From NCBI GenBank assembly GCA_914767715.1, contig OU612074.1:9768062-9830061 (forward strand): a stretch of DNA of 62,000 bases, read 5' to 3'. Origin of the DNA: Membranipora membranacea (Eukaryota > Bryozoa > Gymnolaemata > Cheilostomatida > Membraniporidae). The translations under genes and the position numbers were made by a program. The notes under the pieces are model-generated. The model was not told the origin of the DNA. It saw only the letters and a program-made list of their open reading frames with translations, and did not search any database. Below, one piece after another: positions 13,701 through 26,200 of this stretch. Within the stretch, counting starts at the first letter, position 1, and the number at the start of each line of letters is the position of its first letter.

Positions 13701-14487
13701 GAAAGAGATACCCGTTCAATGTACAGGCGATTGTACCTTTAGTACTCAAGCCTGAACCGCACTCGCAGACAATCTGACTACTCTCCACATTTGAGATGCA
13801 GAGACAAGCATTTTACTCATCTGGTGTGAGCACACGAAGAGTGGACCTTTGATATTTCATATTATGATGTCTACGAGAACTTGGGGATGGCGAATGTTGC
13901 CTTTGAGCCAGAATATTATTCTGACTATACTTACATTGCGAGTACACTGAATCCTTTTTCAGAACAAGGTATTCTCTACTCGTAATCCAACATCAATCAA
14001 ACATATTTAACAAAGAATGTACAAATCGTATGATTTTTTATAGTTATTGCAGGGATAGCTGTTGGTGGTGCAGCTTTCATTCTGATAATCATTGGAATGA
14101 TTCTGGCTCTGGTCTACAGAAAAAGAAACAGGTTAGTGTAGGTGCCTCTCCTCCAAAAAGCTGACAGCTGATTAAACCCTGCCTCAGACCACACATGCCT
14201 TATGAATGACAATATTTGGATTATCTGGGTTTGGTATAACTTGATGTAGGTTTGTCACATATTATTAGCTTTACTGTGATAAGAGTAGTATTTATGCCAT
14301 GTGAATTATCTACCCATTTGTCGATGTTGGACAACTCAATAAAATAACCGTTTTAATTGCAATTATAAGTGAGAATTGATCTTATAGATCGAAGGAGTTT
14401 AACTTGGCTGATCCAGATTTGGAGATGACAGCTCACAATAAAGAAGATGAGGACAGCAAAATTTCTGGCTTGGTTCTGGAAAAATAA
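7758..14487 (+). CDS. Gene 2: dual C-type-lectin-like, hexapeptide-repeat mucin, single-pass receptor
   Basis: Predicted protein of 1150 aa. Exons: 7758-7827, 8180-8449, 9264-9452, 10279-10545, 10807-10938, 11251-13587, 14044-14131, 14388-14487. Signal peptide aa 1-23; lectin-like domain 1 (aa 24-176; SLFDGGK, FWVNAAF, WNDEPN, VICQD); domain 2 (aa 177-309; GTLARIT, YWVAGKR, GVYWLNP, QAICVRG); a 779-residue stalk of repeating TTTxPV / TTAxDT hexapeptides; a transmembrane segment with LIIIGMILALVYRK; and a short tail. The loop equivalent to EPS in gene 1 reads APN, so the calcium-ligand glutamate is absent while WND is kept. The tail ends at TAA 14485-14487, but the same frame stays open for 29 more codons to 14577 and aligns with the distal tails of genes 1 and 4. 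It is a close tandem duplicate of gene 3. Confidence 0.88.
7958..8032 (+). repeat. 15-bp minisatellite in gene 2 intron 1
   Basis: Five near-perfect copies of the unit TTGACTTCACTGCTT lie in tandem. The corresponding intron of gene 3 has only about one related copy near 16740, so the array expanded after the gene 2/gene 3 duplication or shrank in gene 3. Confidence 0.9.
8637..8745. repeat. Foldback MITE copy (TAGATCAAG family), gene 2 intron 2
   Basis: The left arm starts TAGACCATGTTTGATAC and continues through TTGCCTGCATTC and GAGTTGCTCCCC. The right arm reads back as GGGGAGCAACT and AAATTTGACTTA after a run of about 15 G. It is the same family as the copies at 43115-43236 and 55738-55848. 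The arms are diverged and I see no matching target duplication, so this looks like an old copy. Confidence 0.6.
9490..9562 (+). repeat. Tandem ATACATG-type repeat in gene 2 intron 3
   Basis: The sequence GATTGATGATACATGATACAT is present twice, with extra ATACATGAT units around it. It is a simple tandem repeat, directly followed by the SINE-like element on the minus strand. Confidence 0.8.
9590..9726 (-). mobile_element. tRNA-derived SINE, gene 2 intron 3
   Basis: On the minus strand 9722-9650 reads like a tRNA: a D-arm/box A segment (GGCGTAGTGGTTAGG), an anticodon-arm-like stretch with CTC and a perfect box B (GGTTCGAATCC), ending in TCGCTACC. The acceptor stem does not pair well and no CCA or isolated tRNA context exists. 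The sequence runs on into a non-tRNA body toward 9590. I therefore call it a SINE rather than a tRNA gene; the parent tRNA is uncertain (Glu- or Leu-like). Confidence 0.65.
11386..13250 (+). repeat. 18-bp coding repeat array, gene 2 stalk
   Basis: The mucin exon is built from 18-bp units encoding six residues such as TTTTPV, TTTAPV or TTTALD. Units at 11440-11770 are nearly identical (CCAGTCACAACCACTACT type) and become more diverged downstream. The array keeps the frame because 18 is a multiple of three, so unequal exchange can change stalk length without breaking the gene. Confidence 0.9.
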
Positions 14488-16586
14488 GCTGCTCATGACC
14501 AACCGATTTTGCAAATAGATGTCAACAAAATAATCGTTAGTAACAATGGCTACTACTCTGGCAGTGATGGCGACTAACTTACTTTTTCGCTATAACACAT
14601 ATTGGAATATATCAAGCATTGTGCCTATGAATAACCTGCAAAGTGTCTGACTATCAGACTATTTCAAACGGTAAGACTTTCTACTCATTGATATGAATTT
14701 ATGGATCAGTTGTAAAATACATAGCATGGCTATTATTGTGGAGATACGTAATCAGTATAAAGTTTTGTGTCAGGATCTAAATTAAGCTATAAATCTGGCA
14801 GCTTTTACATTATGCATTGATTGACGTCAAAGTAACAACCTTCAAAAACTCTGGCAAGCTACTTGATAGAAATTTACAATTGTCAGCTATTCTAAATTCT
14901 TAATTAATCATGGATGAGAAATACTGTTCAGCAACCATACCTGAATAGCCATACACTTGCTCAAGGACAGATATATTCCCCTCATCCATTCGATATATAT
15001 CAGTGTCTCTACTGCATTACGCTCAACTTCAGACCAAAATACATTTCCTTACCAAGACAAGATACAACGACATTTTTTTCTATATCTGAGCTATTTAAAA
15101 CTGACTCGTGTTTCAGCACAGCATTAGTAGATAACAAAACAGAAGCATGAAGCATTGTACGGTTGTGTTACAACCTCTATATCCACTTTGAACTTCCTAA
15201 TGCAACAATGTGATATAATACAATACAATACATTGAACAATAATGTAAAATCAGTAAGTAAGTGATACTAAACTTATATCTTGAATTCTACATTTATGAT
15301 ATTCCTTAGTTTATTAGGACTGCATATAGTCCTGTGTGATGGTCGAGATTTCGACTACTAGTGTTATTCAACAGCAACAGGTTCCAGACTCAGATCCTGA
15401 TAGCAAAACAATCTAACTCGCAAATCTACATTTAGATAGTTAGACTTCATTGAGGCTCAGTCATATCATTTCCACACAATGCAACATTTATGTATCCACA
15501 TTCCCATAACAACTTCTCGGGTCAGATCTGTTTTTTTAACTGCTTTTGTTGACCTTATTTTTCATTAGATAGCTTGGAAAAGGCTCAAAATGGCCTGGTT
15601 TAATTTTTGAGTTCTACACACCTTACAACCTATAAAAACTATTTGAGTCATCGAAACTCAGTTACTAGATTACAGACCTGATTTTGAAGTTTTCTCAAAA
15701 AGATCTGTAAATCTTCTAAAGATGTATTTAAGTCATAAAAAAAAACTAAAGCTCGCCCTTTCGGAAAGTTTGAATTAGTGAAATTTATTGCTAGTAATTT
15801 ACTCACTTCATTATTTTATAAAAGCTTAAACCTAAACTAGCTTACATCATGTTACCCCAAATTAAGCTTATAAAAGCTCATATTTACTTACATAGATCAG
15901 CAGCGACAGCAATAACAGATTATCTCCAATGACGGCATGGTCTTTAGATTTGCAGTTCAATGAAGACCGTGTTGGATGCCTGGTTTGGGATAAAAAGGCT
16001 TTCTAACCTAGCCTTTACGGACGGACAACTGGCTGACTGAAACTATCTTTATCAAAAGATACTATATTGACTATGATGTACATTGGAGGCATTCAGTCAT
16101 GGAGAACTCAAAATTCCTACAGGGCCAATCTCGACCTTGGGCCAATTTTGGACTATGGCTGTTTTTTCCGAGAGCCATTTTTGGGCTAAGCTGGTTGCAT
16201 GTGTGTGATCCCTATTGACTGAAAAGCAAGTGGTTTTTATTTATAGTTTTCATCACAACCCGAGGACAGTTTACAAGGTGGTGAGTAAACATGTCTTACA
16301 GAGGAACAATGATGGGAAAATAAGTATTTTTAATTTTTTGGCACGGCTGTGTGCCATTGATTTGCTATCAGCTTTATCTTAGTAAACAAAACTAATTGTC
16401 TCAGAGGTGTGAAAATCAGCTTTGATCTTAGACAGCTTTGTTAGGTATCTATAAAAAGATAAGATTAGCTATGACAATACAGCAATACAGTCTTTCCAAC
16501 CTCATTACATCTATGATTATTCAACTCGGTCTCAGTGCTTTGTCAATGACATCAACTCAAGAACCTGTAACTAAGACGATAATATT
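14488..16586. other. Spacer between gene 2 and gene 3
   Basis: Left part: the gene 2 3' flank, including the former distal tail codons (to 14577). The segment around 15030-15220 is shared with the 3' flank of gene 3 at about 22760-22960. The middle (about 15335-15545) holds a relic of a gene-1-like 3' end. The right part (16290-16500) is a copy of the promoter-proximal region of gene 2. I find no intact gene; the open frame at 14914-15150 has no family resemblance. Confidence 0.6.
15335..15545 (+). pseudogene. Relic of a gene-1-like terminal exon and 3' UTR
   Basis: The segment aligns with gene 1 at about 7025-7180. Shared landmarks are GATAGCAAAA followed by a TAA, TTTAGA(C/T)AGT, CATTGAGGCT, CACAATGCAACATTT, ATGTATC and CATTCCCATAA. 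Only the last few codons and the 3' UTR are recognisable and no upstream exons are present. It marks the left border of the duplicated unit that gave gene 3, so it is a duplication scar rather than an expressed gene. Confidence 0.7.
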
Positions 16587-19500
16587 ATGGCATCGATGTC
16601 TCTGAGTCTTATTCTGTTGCTATCTGGATTCATTTCGGTATTATTTGCAGCGACAGATGCAGGTAAGAGTTGTTGAATGTGTGTTAATACAAAAAAATGA
16701 GGCATCAGAGAAATATCGATTATAGATAGGGCCTTGAGCATTTGACTTCATTGCGTTGACACTGGTTTTTTTTATCAATTCTGGTTTTTATATCAAATCG
16801 TTGGTAGGTTAAGGTTTTTAAATTTGAATCTCTCTATAACTTAAACATTGTCTTTCACCTTCAGCTATTGAGTACAAACTCACCTGTCCGGATGCTTGGG
16901 AGCTGGCACACAATCATACATGTTTCAAGTTCACAGAAAAGTTGATATGGTATGATGCCAAGAGGAAGTGTGAGGAAATTGGAGGGTCACTATTTGATGG
17001 TGGCAAAGTGAACACAACTCAACCCATCGCTGCAGGGTATTTGGAAGAGAAAGGGAGGAAAGCCTCGGAATGGTTTTGGGTAAATGCTGCATTCTTAGAA
17101 GTAATTGATGGCAAAACCTGGGCCTTTAAAGATTGTGAGTAAAGTCAAACAGCTTCCTTGCATATTGATTATTTTGTTTTATTGTATTATTGTAATTTGA
17201 ATATGATTGAAGCAGATTATATTGGTATTGCATGTTTTTGTTATCTCTAAGTGTTCTACATAAGCGACAATCAAAATTCAACCACACAGGGCACAAGCAC
17301 AAGGTTTCCAAGTCTCATTAACCCTAGTCTGAGCCCTCCAGGCTCTTCCTCCCTCTCCTGCCCGACAGCCCCCACCTGCAAACTGTTTGATTTATATATG
17401 AATTTAGTATAACTCAAATGTTCAAACCCAGCACAAACATTCAATTCTCAAAAGGACAAAGTGTGTGGGATTAAAAGAACGGACCTATATATTGAACCTG
17501 TGTTGAATACATATATAATTTATAAAGATTTTGCAATGTCCTAATCTAATTGGTGTGTGTCAGCTCATGAGTAGGTAACAAATCATCCCCTGGTTTATTG
17601 TAGTAACTCCTATGACATACTTCAACTGGAATAAGGATGCACTGAATAACAAAAGAGACGATTATATAATGCTTGACGGAGGAAGTGGAGGGGAATGGAA
17701 TGATGAACAGGATACTACTAATGCTAGAGGGTTGACCAGCAAAAAACAGGCTGGAATCATATGCCAAGATGTCAAAGTCAAAATGAAAAGTATTTGTCTA
17801 GAATCAACACAGTTGAGTTTATGTCCTAGAACTTGTCGACAGCACCTCAATAACTTGGATTCTAATTAAGTTGAAATGGAAATTGTAATGCAGGATAGGA
17901 TTATCACTAAATATATCAATATGTGAACATTGGGGCCTACTCTACTAATTCCCGTTGATCATTATAATATTAGTTTATCCATATCTTTTGCTTCTGTAGG
18001 AAATCAGGTGGCACTTTCTTTCAAGTTTAGAGCGAGAAAATACACAATACTCAGGGACTCAAATGTCCAAGCTGGAAAAGCTGAGACGGTATGTGAGAGA
18101 AAGAAAGGAACTCTAGCCAGGATAACGAATCAGAGCTTTCAGAACAAGTTATTGAAAAGTATCAAAAGTATTAAAAGGAAGAGGATTAGCCAGCAGCAAA
18201 AATACTGGGTGGCTGGCAAAAGAATGAGTTTGATAAATGTGAAAACTACTGGTGTTTACTGGCTCAATCCAGTATCACGTGAGTAAAGTTCCGAATCAAT
18301 TTAACTTGATTAAATTTTACCTCATCAGAGGATTAAAATTGGTGTGACTTCACTGATTAACTATTGGATCTATCCTCCTAGAGCTTAAACTGAAATATTC
18401 TGCAATATCTCAAATTAGTTGGTACTTGTAAAAGAGTAGTTATTTCTGCAACATATATTGGGTACCATGACCTCATTTCTTTCTTATGATCATACAGGAA
18501 TAACAAATATAGACATATCTGGGAATGGGAATGGTCTGTCAGTGGCAGTTCATCTTAAGTCAAGTAAGAATGCCATCAGCCTCGGCAGATTTGATTCAAG
18601 CCAGTCAAAGCAAGCAATCTGCGTCAGAGGTGAGCCAAGTTTCTTGACCTTCATAGGGAGCAGGTTAAGAACTCAGAACTCAGTAACTTAGATACAATGG
18701 TTTTCTCAGAACCGATTGATGTATTGATGACAGTGCAGCATCATACATAACGGGCAGAACTCCGAATAGTTCAAAGATCCACAGAGATGAATCATAAAAA
18801 TCTCTTTTTTTAAGCAAATGTTTTTTATTATATATTTGTGTTCAATGCTCTGGTATTTTTCATCAAAAGATTTTAACATCATTCAAATAAACAATAATTA
18901 TTTAATGGTCTTATTTCTGTCTTTTTCCTGATTACTATTAAATTCTGAATTTTAGAACCATCAAAAGTGCCTGTACAAACAACAAGAACAACATCAACCA
19001 CCCTGCAGATCACTACAGTGAAACCAAGCAAAGGAACTCACACCACGGCCAGATCAACCTCCAAGACCGCCACGATCACAACCACCACTCCAGTCGCAAC
19101 CACCGCTCCAGTTACAAACTCTGTCCCAAATACAACCACCGCCCCAGAAACAACCACCAATCCGGTCAAAATCATCACAATAGATAAAACCATTGCACCA
19201 GTCACAACCACTATTCCAGACACAACCCCTGCTCAGAATACAGCCCCTGCTCTGGACACAACCAATGTACTGGATATGACCACCACTCCAGTCACAACCA
19301 CCACTCCGATTAGAACCACAGCTCCAGTCAAAACCACCGATCTGGTTGAAACCACAGTCAAGGATACTACTACTGCACTCGTCACAACCAACGCTCTGAT
19401 CGCAATCACCGCTTCAACTACAACTACCGCTTCAGACACAATGACCGCCCATGTAACAGCCACTTATCCAGTCACAACCACTCCTGTTGATACAACCACT

Positions 19501-22500
19501 GCTCTGAATACAATCACTACCCCAGACATAACCACCGCACCAGCAACAACCGCCGCTCAAGAGACAACAACTCAACTTGATACAACCACAGCACTGGATA
19601 CAACAACCGCACCTGTTGGAACCACTGCTTCAATCACAACTACCACCCCAACTACATCAACCTCTTCAGACAGGACCACAGCTGTGGACACAACCACTGC
19701 TCAGGGCAAATCCACTGCTTCGACATCAACTGCCACTCCAGACACAACCACCACTCTAGACACAACCTCTACTTTGGATACAGCCAATACTCTGGACACA
19801 ACCACTGCTCAAGACACATCCACAGCTCAGGACAAGATCACTGCACCTGTTGCAACCACTGCACGTGTTGCAACAACTGCTTTGACAGCAACTACAGTTC
19901 CATACACAACCACCGCTTCAGACACAAGAACTGCTCTGGATACAACCACATCACTGGATACAACCACAGCTCAGGATAAAACCATCACACTGGATACAAC
20001 CACTGCAAATATCGCAACCAATGCTTCGACTACAACTACTGCTCCAGACACAACCACCGCTCTAGACACAACCACTTCTCTGGATACAGCCACTACTCTG
20101 GACACAACAACTGCCAAAGACACATCCACAGCACAGCACAAGATCACTGCACTGCATACAACCACTGCACCTGTCGCAACCACTGCTTCGATCACAACCA
20201 CAGTTTCAACTTCAACTACCATTCTAGACACGACCACTACTCCAGATTCAACCACAACTCCAAACACAACCACCGCGCTAAAAACAACCACAAATCAGGA
20301 CACAACCAATGCACTTCACACAACCACTGTATTTGATACAACCATTGTATCTGTCTCAACCATCGCTCTGATTACAACCACCACTCCAGACACAATCACA
20401 ATCACAGCACAGGACACAACCACCACTCCGGTCACAACCATCGCTCAAGAAACAACCATTGCTCTGGATACAACCACTGCTCCGGTCACAACCTATGCTT
20501 CAGATACAACCAGCACCCTGGCCAAAACCACCACTTCATATTCAACCACTGCTCTGGACACAACAACCACTACAGTCACAACAACTGTTTCAGATCCGGT
20601 CTTATCCTTCACTCCTGTCACAAGCACCGCTCCAGAAAGCACCATGCCAATGGCAACAACCGCCGCACTGGACACAACAACTGCTCCTGCTACAAACACC
20701 ACTCTTGCCAACACCACTGATCCGGATACAACAACAGCTCCTGTCACAATCACAACTCTGGACACAACTATCAAACCGGACATTACCACCGCTCTAGATG
20801 CAACCACTCCCCCAATCACAACCATTGCTCTGATCACTACCATCCCTTCAGAGACGACCAATGCTCCGGCGACAACCAATGCTCAGGTGACAACCAATGC
20901 TTCAATTACCTCCACCGGTTTGGTCGCAACCGCAGCTGCAATTAACACTTACACTTTGGACACAAGCAAACTAACCATTGCCCTTAACACTACTCACACA
21001 AGCCCATCTCAGAACTCAAAATTCCAAACTCGGACCCCCGTAACCTTTAGTACTCAGATTATCAATGGTAGTTTAGATAACTCATTGAATGCCTCTTCGT
21101 CAAATGACAAAGATGACATTACAAATAGAAGAACAGATGATGAGAAAAGAGATACAGAAAAACAGGATGAGACTCAGATTTCAGATATCATTTCTGGGCT
21201 TGTCTCCAGTGAAATAAGAGAAGAATTCAAGAAACCGGATGGTTAGTGTATATTTGGTTGGTTTTTTTTTAATTCAAACCAAGTCTGAGCTTCAAAATCA
21301 AACAGTCGTCTGTGAGTTGTCTGTTTACTCGGGTATTTGAACATTTCACTGTGATGTTGGTAATAATCGGCTATTACTCCTTGGTTGTACTGTGTTATTT
21401 ACTCTATGTTCCAGATGTATAGAGTTTTACTGCTCATGACATGTGCGCTGTTCTTTTGTTTCTGTTCTGGCTATGTCATTGGCTGTTTGTCTCAAATTCC
21501 TGACTATACCTGGTGAATCTTTCCCCCATTACCTGTGTTTAGCCACATTGCTGACCAGATCTAACTAATAGTCTGCTGAATTTTTAGGATATGTCGCACT
21601 TGTGCTGGAAAATGATTCTGAACATGACCCCTTAGCCATTAGGCTAATCCTGACTAATTACAGGCCCAGGTTTTCTCTACCTGTTATCCCACATTAATTA
21701 AAGCTATCAACAAAAATTTGTGCTTTTTCATAGTTGTTGCAGGGATAGCTGTTGGTGGTGCAGCATTCATACTGATAATCATTGGTATGATTCTGGCTCT
21801 GGTCTACAGAAAGAAAGATGGGTAAGTGTATTAAGTGATAAGAGAAGTTATATTATCTTCAGATTCCGGTTATTAATATTTCCACGCCCTTTCAGGTCTC
21901 CAAGCTGCTATCGCTTACAACTTGTCTCAATCCGAGTATATTGAGTGCAGTACCATTAATGTTCACATTATTTCATTCTGTACTACGCCATTGCTATCTA
22001 CAGGATATTTATCCCACTACAACAAGATGGCATGATATTGCCTGCTCATTCTAGGATTGAATTCATCTCTCGTTGGTTTTAAAAAATTGCAAAATTTATC
22101 AGCCCTTATCTGTGACAATGTAATACATCATATAAGACATAGAGCCAAAATGAGTGGTGCTTTTCTCCCTCAAAACAACCAAAAAAACTACTCAACTCAT
22201 AGGAACCTCAAGCAGTAAGCGGTCTCCATTACTTTTTAGCATGCATGCATATTGGTGACAATATCTGGATGACCTGTTTTTATATAACCTGATGCAGTTT
22301 CACATATAGCATAGTATAATCATCACTGTTATAAAAGTATAATTCATGTAACGTGAGTTATCTTTTCATTTGTCGTAAAAAGTATAAAATGACACAGTTG
22401 ATATTTTAGACCCAAAGAGTCTGACTTAGCGGAAGCAGATTTGGAGATGACAGATTATGATAAGGAAGATTGTGTCTCTAAGATTACAGGCTCGGTTGTG

Positions 22501-22509
22501 GAAAACTAG
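16587..22509 (+). CDS. Gene 3: dual C-type-lectin-like, hexapeptide-repeat mucin, single-pass receptor
   Basis: Predicted protein of 1138 aa. Exons: 16587-16662, 16865-17134, 17604-17789, 18000-18278, 18498-18629, 18956-21241, 21734-21821, 22410-22509. Signal peptide aa 1-25; lectin-like domain 1 (aa 26-177; WFWVNAAF, WNDEQDT, IICQD); domain 2 (aa 178-314; GTLARIT, YWVAGKR, QAICVRG); stalk of about 760 residues of TTAxDT-type hexapeptides; a transmembrane segment nearly identical to gene 2; and a tail with DLEMTDYDKED. The loop equivalent to EPS reads ALN, so both the Glu and the Pro are lost. The tail stops at TAG 22507-22509. Relative to genes 1, 2 and 4 one base is missing just before this point, which shifts the frame into the stop. 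It is closest to gene 2 in exons, introns and both flanks. Confidence 0.88.
19080..20930 (+). repeat. 18-bp coding repeat array, gene 3 stalk
   Basis: Same 18-bp, six-residue periodicity as in gene 2 (ACAACCACTGCTCTGGAT-type units). The copies are more diverged, and the run of near-identical PV units seen at 11440-11770 is absent. Unit order differs from gene 2, consistent with independent turnover after duplication. Confidence 0.88.
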
Positions 22510-23255
22510 CTACTTTGAAACCATCAATTCTGGCCAATTCTGCCGATAGACAGATCAACAAGATAAACATTAATAGCGACTAAGTCTACTTCTCTGACAG
22601 GGTTGGCAATTGAGTACATTATTTTCTCTCAAACACATTTATATAGTAACAAGTATTGTACCCTCAATTAACCTGCACAATACCAGGCTGAACAGAAAAG
22701 TGTGAATCAGGGGATCTATTGCCATAATGGTTTGGACGGTAAGACTCTCTACTCTATTGCAGACCAAAATACATTTCCTTACCAATCAACAACAACTTTT
22801 TTTTCATGTCTGAGCCATTTAAAATTCACTCGTGCTTCAGCACAGCATATTCGTAGATAACGTTACAGAATTAGGATTAGATTCCGTGATTAGTGATAAT
22901 CGTAGGCTTGTGTTTTTACCTCTATATCCACTTTGAACTTGCCTCTGTAATAGTATGACATAATACTGTTGTCAACTTTACCTAAATAAACAACTCAGGT
23001 GAGAGGCCGCTTTGATTTCAGTTGACAAGTTACTCTTCATACCAGATGTGTTGTGGCTACCAAGTAATGTCCCACACTCTGGGAAGATTAGATAACACAG
23101 GATTTTATTAATCAGGAGTACTCCCTGATGTTAGATAGCTGTGATCTCGCAACTTGCTATATTGTACTCTAAGTTTGATCTGGACATTGAATTTGCTCTT
23201 GGTGGCAGCGAACAACAAGCTTTGACTTTTCACTGGATATTAGGACAACTAGAAA
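22510..23255. other. Spacer between gene 3 and gene 4
   Basis: The first 110 bases are decayed former tail codons of gene 3; an out-of-frame match to the gene 4 distal tail is still visible. About 22735-22960 matches the gene 2 3' flank (for example ACCAAAATACATTTCCTTACC). No independent gene is seen. The gene 4 promoter should lie in the last few hundred bases. Confidence 0.55.
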
Positions 23256-26200
23256 ATGGCTTCAGACTGTCACACTTGTATGCTGTTGTTTTATACTGAG
23301 CTGTTGATATTGGCGACATTGTTTCAAGGTAATAAAATTTCTATATTGCATACTATTTCTAATTTCCAAACCAGTCCAGAGTGTACATTATTGTGTAGGA
23401 TGTTTAAGAATGAGTGGGGCACCATTGTAAATTCGATAGGAGCAGGTTTAATACAGTTTTGAGCCTAGGCAAAGTGATATTGAAAACAATTTTGTTTGCA
23501 ATCAATTAATCAATTATTAATTGAATAAATCGCATAAAAGTTTGAGAAGCTGTTTAGAATCAGCTCAAGCTGCCAATTTATGGAATATAGTTCTGATTTT
23601 AGTAGAAGCTGTGAATGTGTCATGTCCCAGGGACTGGGACCTGGTGCAATATCGCACTTGTGTCAAGTTCACCGAACGGATGAAATGGTACGACGCCAAA
23701 ATGAAGTGTCAGGACGACGGAGGGTCATTGTTTGACGGTGGCAATGTGCAGACAACTCGATCTATAGCTGCTGCATACTTAAAAGAGAAAGGGAAAGAGA
23801 CATCAGAGTGGTTTTGGGTGAATGCTGCATTCTTGGAAGTGGTAGATGGTAAAGTTTGGACCTTCAAAGATAGTGAGTTAAGTATTACAATTTATATAGT
23901 TTGATTGATGCACATGTGAACCCCAACCACACCACATCCTAATACTCAAATCCAGTGTTTTGGACAAATTAGGTCAAAATATCCCCAAATACTGACTTAC
24001 TAGCTCTCTGAGATCCCCAAAGTCTAAGATGTGTTCATCGTTGATGAGAGTCTATACTGGTGAACGAGATACAGACACAGACACAGTACACAGAATCTGT
24101 TTTATTGTAGAGACACCTATTTGTACGCTGTTTACGGCTCTTTTGTCCAATCTTGGTGCGCACTGACATCAATACTACACTATTAGAATGAGTACTTAAC
24201 ATGTGTCCTCCCCCAATAAATGAAATTGAGTTTGGGTCATCACCCAAAATTCTTTTAGAATTTGCTCAAACTAAGTGAATTAATTCTATCGGTGAGAGAT
24301 ATATAATCATTAGTATATCACATGATCAGTGTGGTCCGTTGGTGGGTTTTTGTTTGTAACCAAGTTCTACAGAAATCCTCTATTGGATTAGTTCCCTCTC
24401 TATATTTTCGTTTTGTAGTGACTCCTATGACTTTTTTCAATTGGGGAAGGGATGAGCCCAGTCACGGTGGAGGAGAGGACTTTATCATGCTATTGAGTGG
24501 AGACAGAGAAGAATGGAAGAATGAAATGGATACTCGTAATAAAACATTCGGGAAAAAACAGTTTGGAGTTATCTGTCAAGATATTACATCAAAATCGGGT
24601 GGGTTTTGAGTCAACGACCTATTTCTAGAATTATGGTGACATACAAACAAGGCTTCAATACATTTCCAAAAATACCTTAATAGGGCCAAGACTGTCAGGT
24701 TCTAATTTAATCAGTTTCATCATAGATACTTGTCAATGTCGTGCCTTAGCAGTCAGGATCAGACCTCAACATTTCACTTGCACCAGTGAGTAATAGCATT
24801 CAATCTTTGTGTTTTTAAGCTGTTCCAGCACAGTTCTTCTTTGAGGTTGGCAGCAGTAACTACTCCGTAGTCACTGAGGCTAAAGTTCAAGCTGTAGATG
24901 CCGAAAAGGAGTGTGAGAAGATGAATGGAACTCTAGCCAAGATAACAAATCAATATTTACAGAACAGGTTGACAGTAATTATTCCTAATTCTCACAAAAG
25001 GGGGCAAAACTTCTGGATAGCTGGCAAAAGAAGGAAAATACCCAATGTTAAAGCTAACGGCGTTTACTGGCTCAATTCAGCTTCAAGTAAGTTTTATTAT
25101 TTGATGGAAATTACCATGATGATCTACATTACTCCTTTGGCCAACTGGCTATAAAATCAAACAGACTGCTTAGGAGTTGTCCTCAATTTTCTGTGGCAAG
25201 CATTAATAATATAAACAACTGAACCCAATCCGTTGTCATTTTTGCATTGGGCTTTCTTGTGTTGACATTTGTGTTCACAGGAATAAAAGACACAGATCTT
25301 ACCGGGATGGGAGAAGGTTTTTCTGTGGCAGCTCACCTCAAGGATAGTGAAGATGACATCGGCCTTGGCAGATTCAGTTCCACGCTAGCGAAATCAGCTA
25401 TCTGTATCAGAGGTGAGTCTCGTATCTCCACATATAAATAACAGCATGTTTTGGCAAACTTTGTTTTTGACAATACCAGAGGATTTTGAACTAGCTTGTT
25501 AACATAAACTAGTTGGATTCTCAAATATTCTTCGGTTCTAATTGAACTCTCCTTCGATCTCCAAAGTGTGACAAATTAATACCAACGGTAGATACAGTAG
25601 AACTACAACCCTTTTCTCTTGTTTAACATCCAGAGCCAAATGAAGTGGATGGATCAACTGCTAACACCACTACCAGCTCCAGTACAAACACTACGCCAAA
25701 CAATCAATCATCAACCACCAGCAGCCCGATCTCAACAGCATCAAATACAGACTTAGAAAATACAATTAATCAAACACCTGATTCAACTCATGTGGATGAA
25801 ATTTCGCAGACAACAGTAGAAACAGTATCTGCTGATCCTAATACCTTCGCAGATTTAGGGAGCTACACCACGACAAATAGTCAGCCACCCAATCCAGATC
25901 ATATTGATCCGCTCACCACAACAACTCTACTGATCCAAACGACGGCTAAAGATGACGTCACAACCACAAGCAGCCTGACGTCGACAGTGAATATCATGAC
26001 AACTGAAAAAAATGAGAAGAAATCCGATTCGAGTCATTTTACAGAAACCAACCCAACCAGTACTGCACACATGCAGAAACAGACAACAATGCTCAATGTA
26101 GACAATGTCAAAGAAGAGAATACTAATTAGAAAACTAAAGATGATAGCATAGACTCAAATAACAGCAGGGATAACTCCGAACAGGGAAGAGATGAAACGC

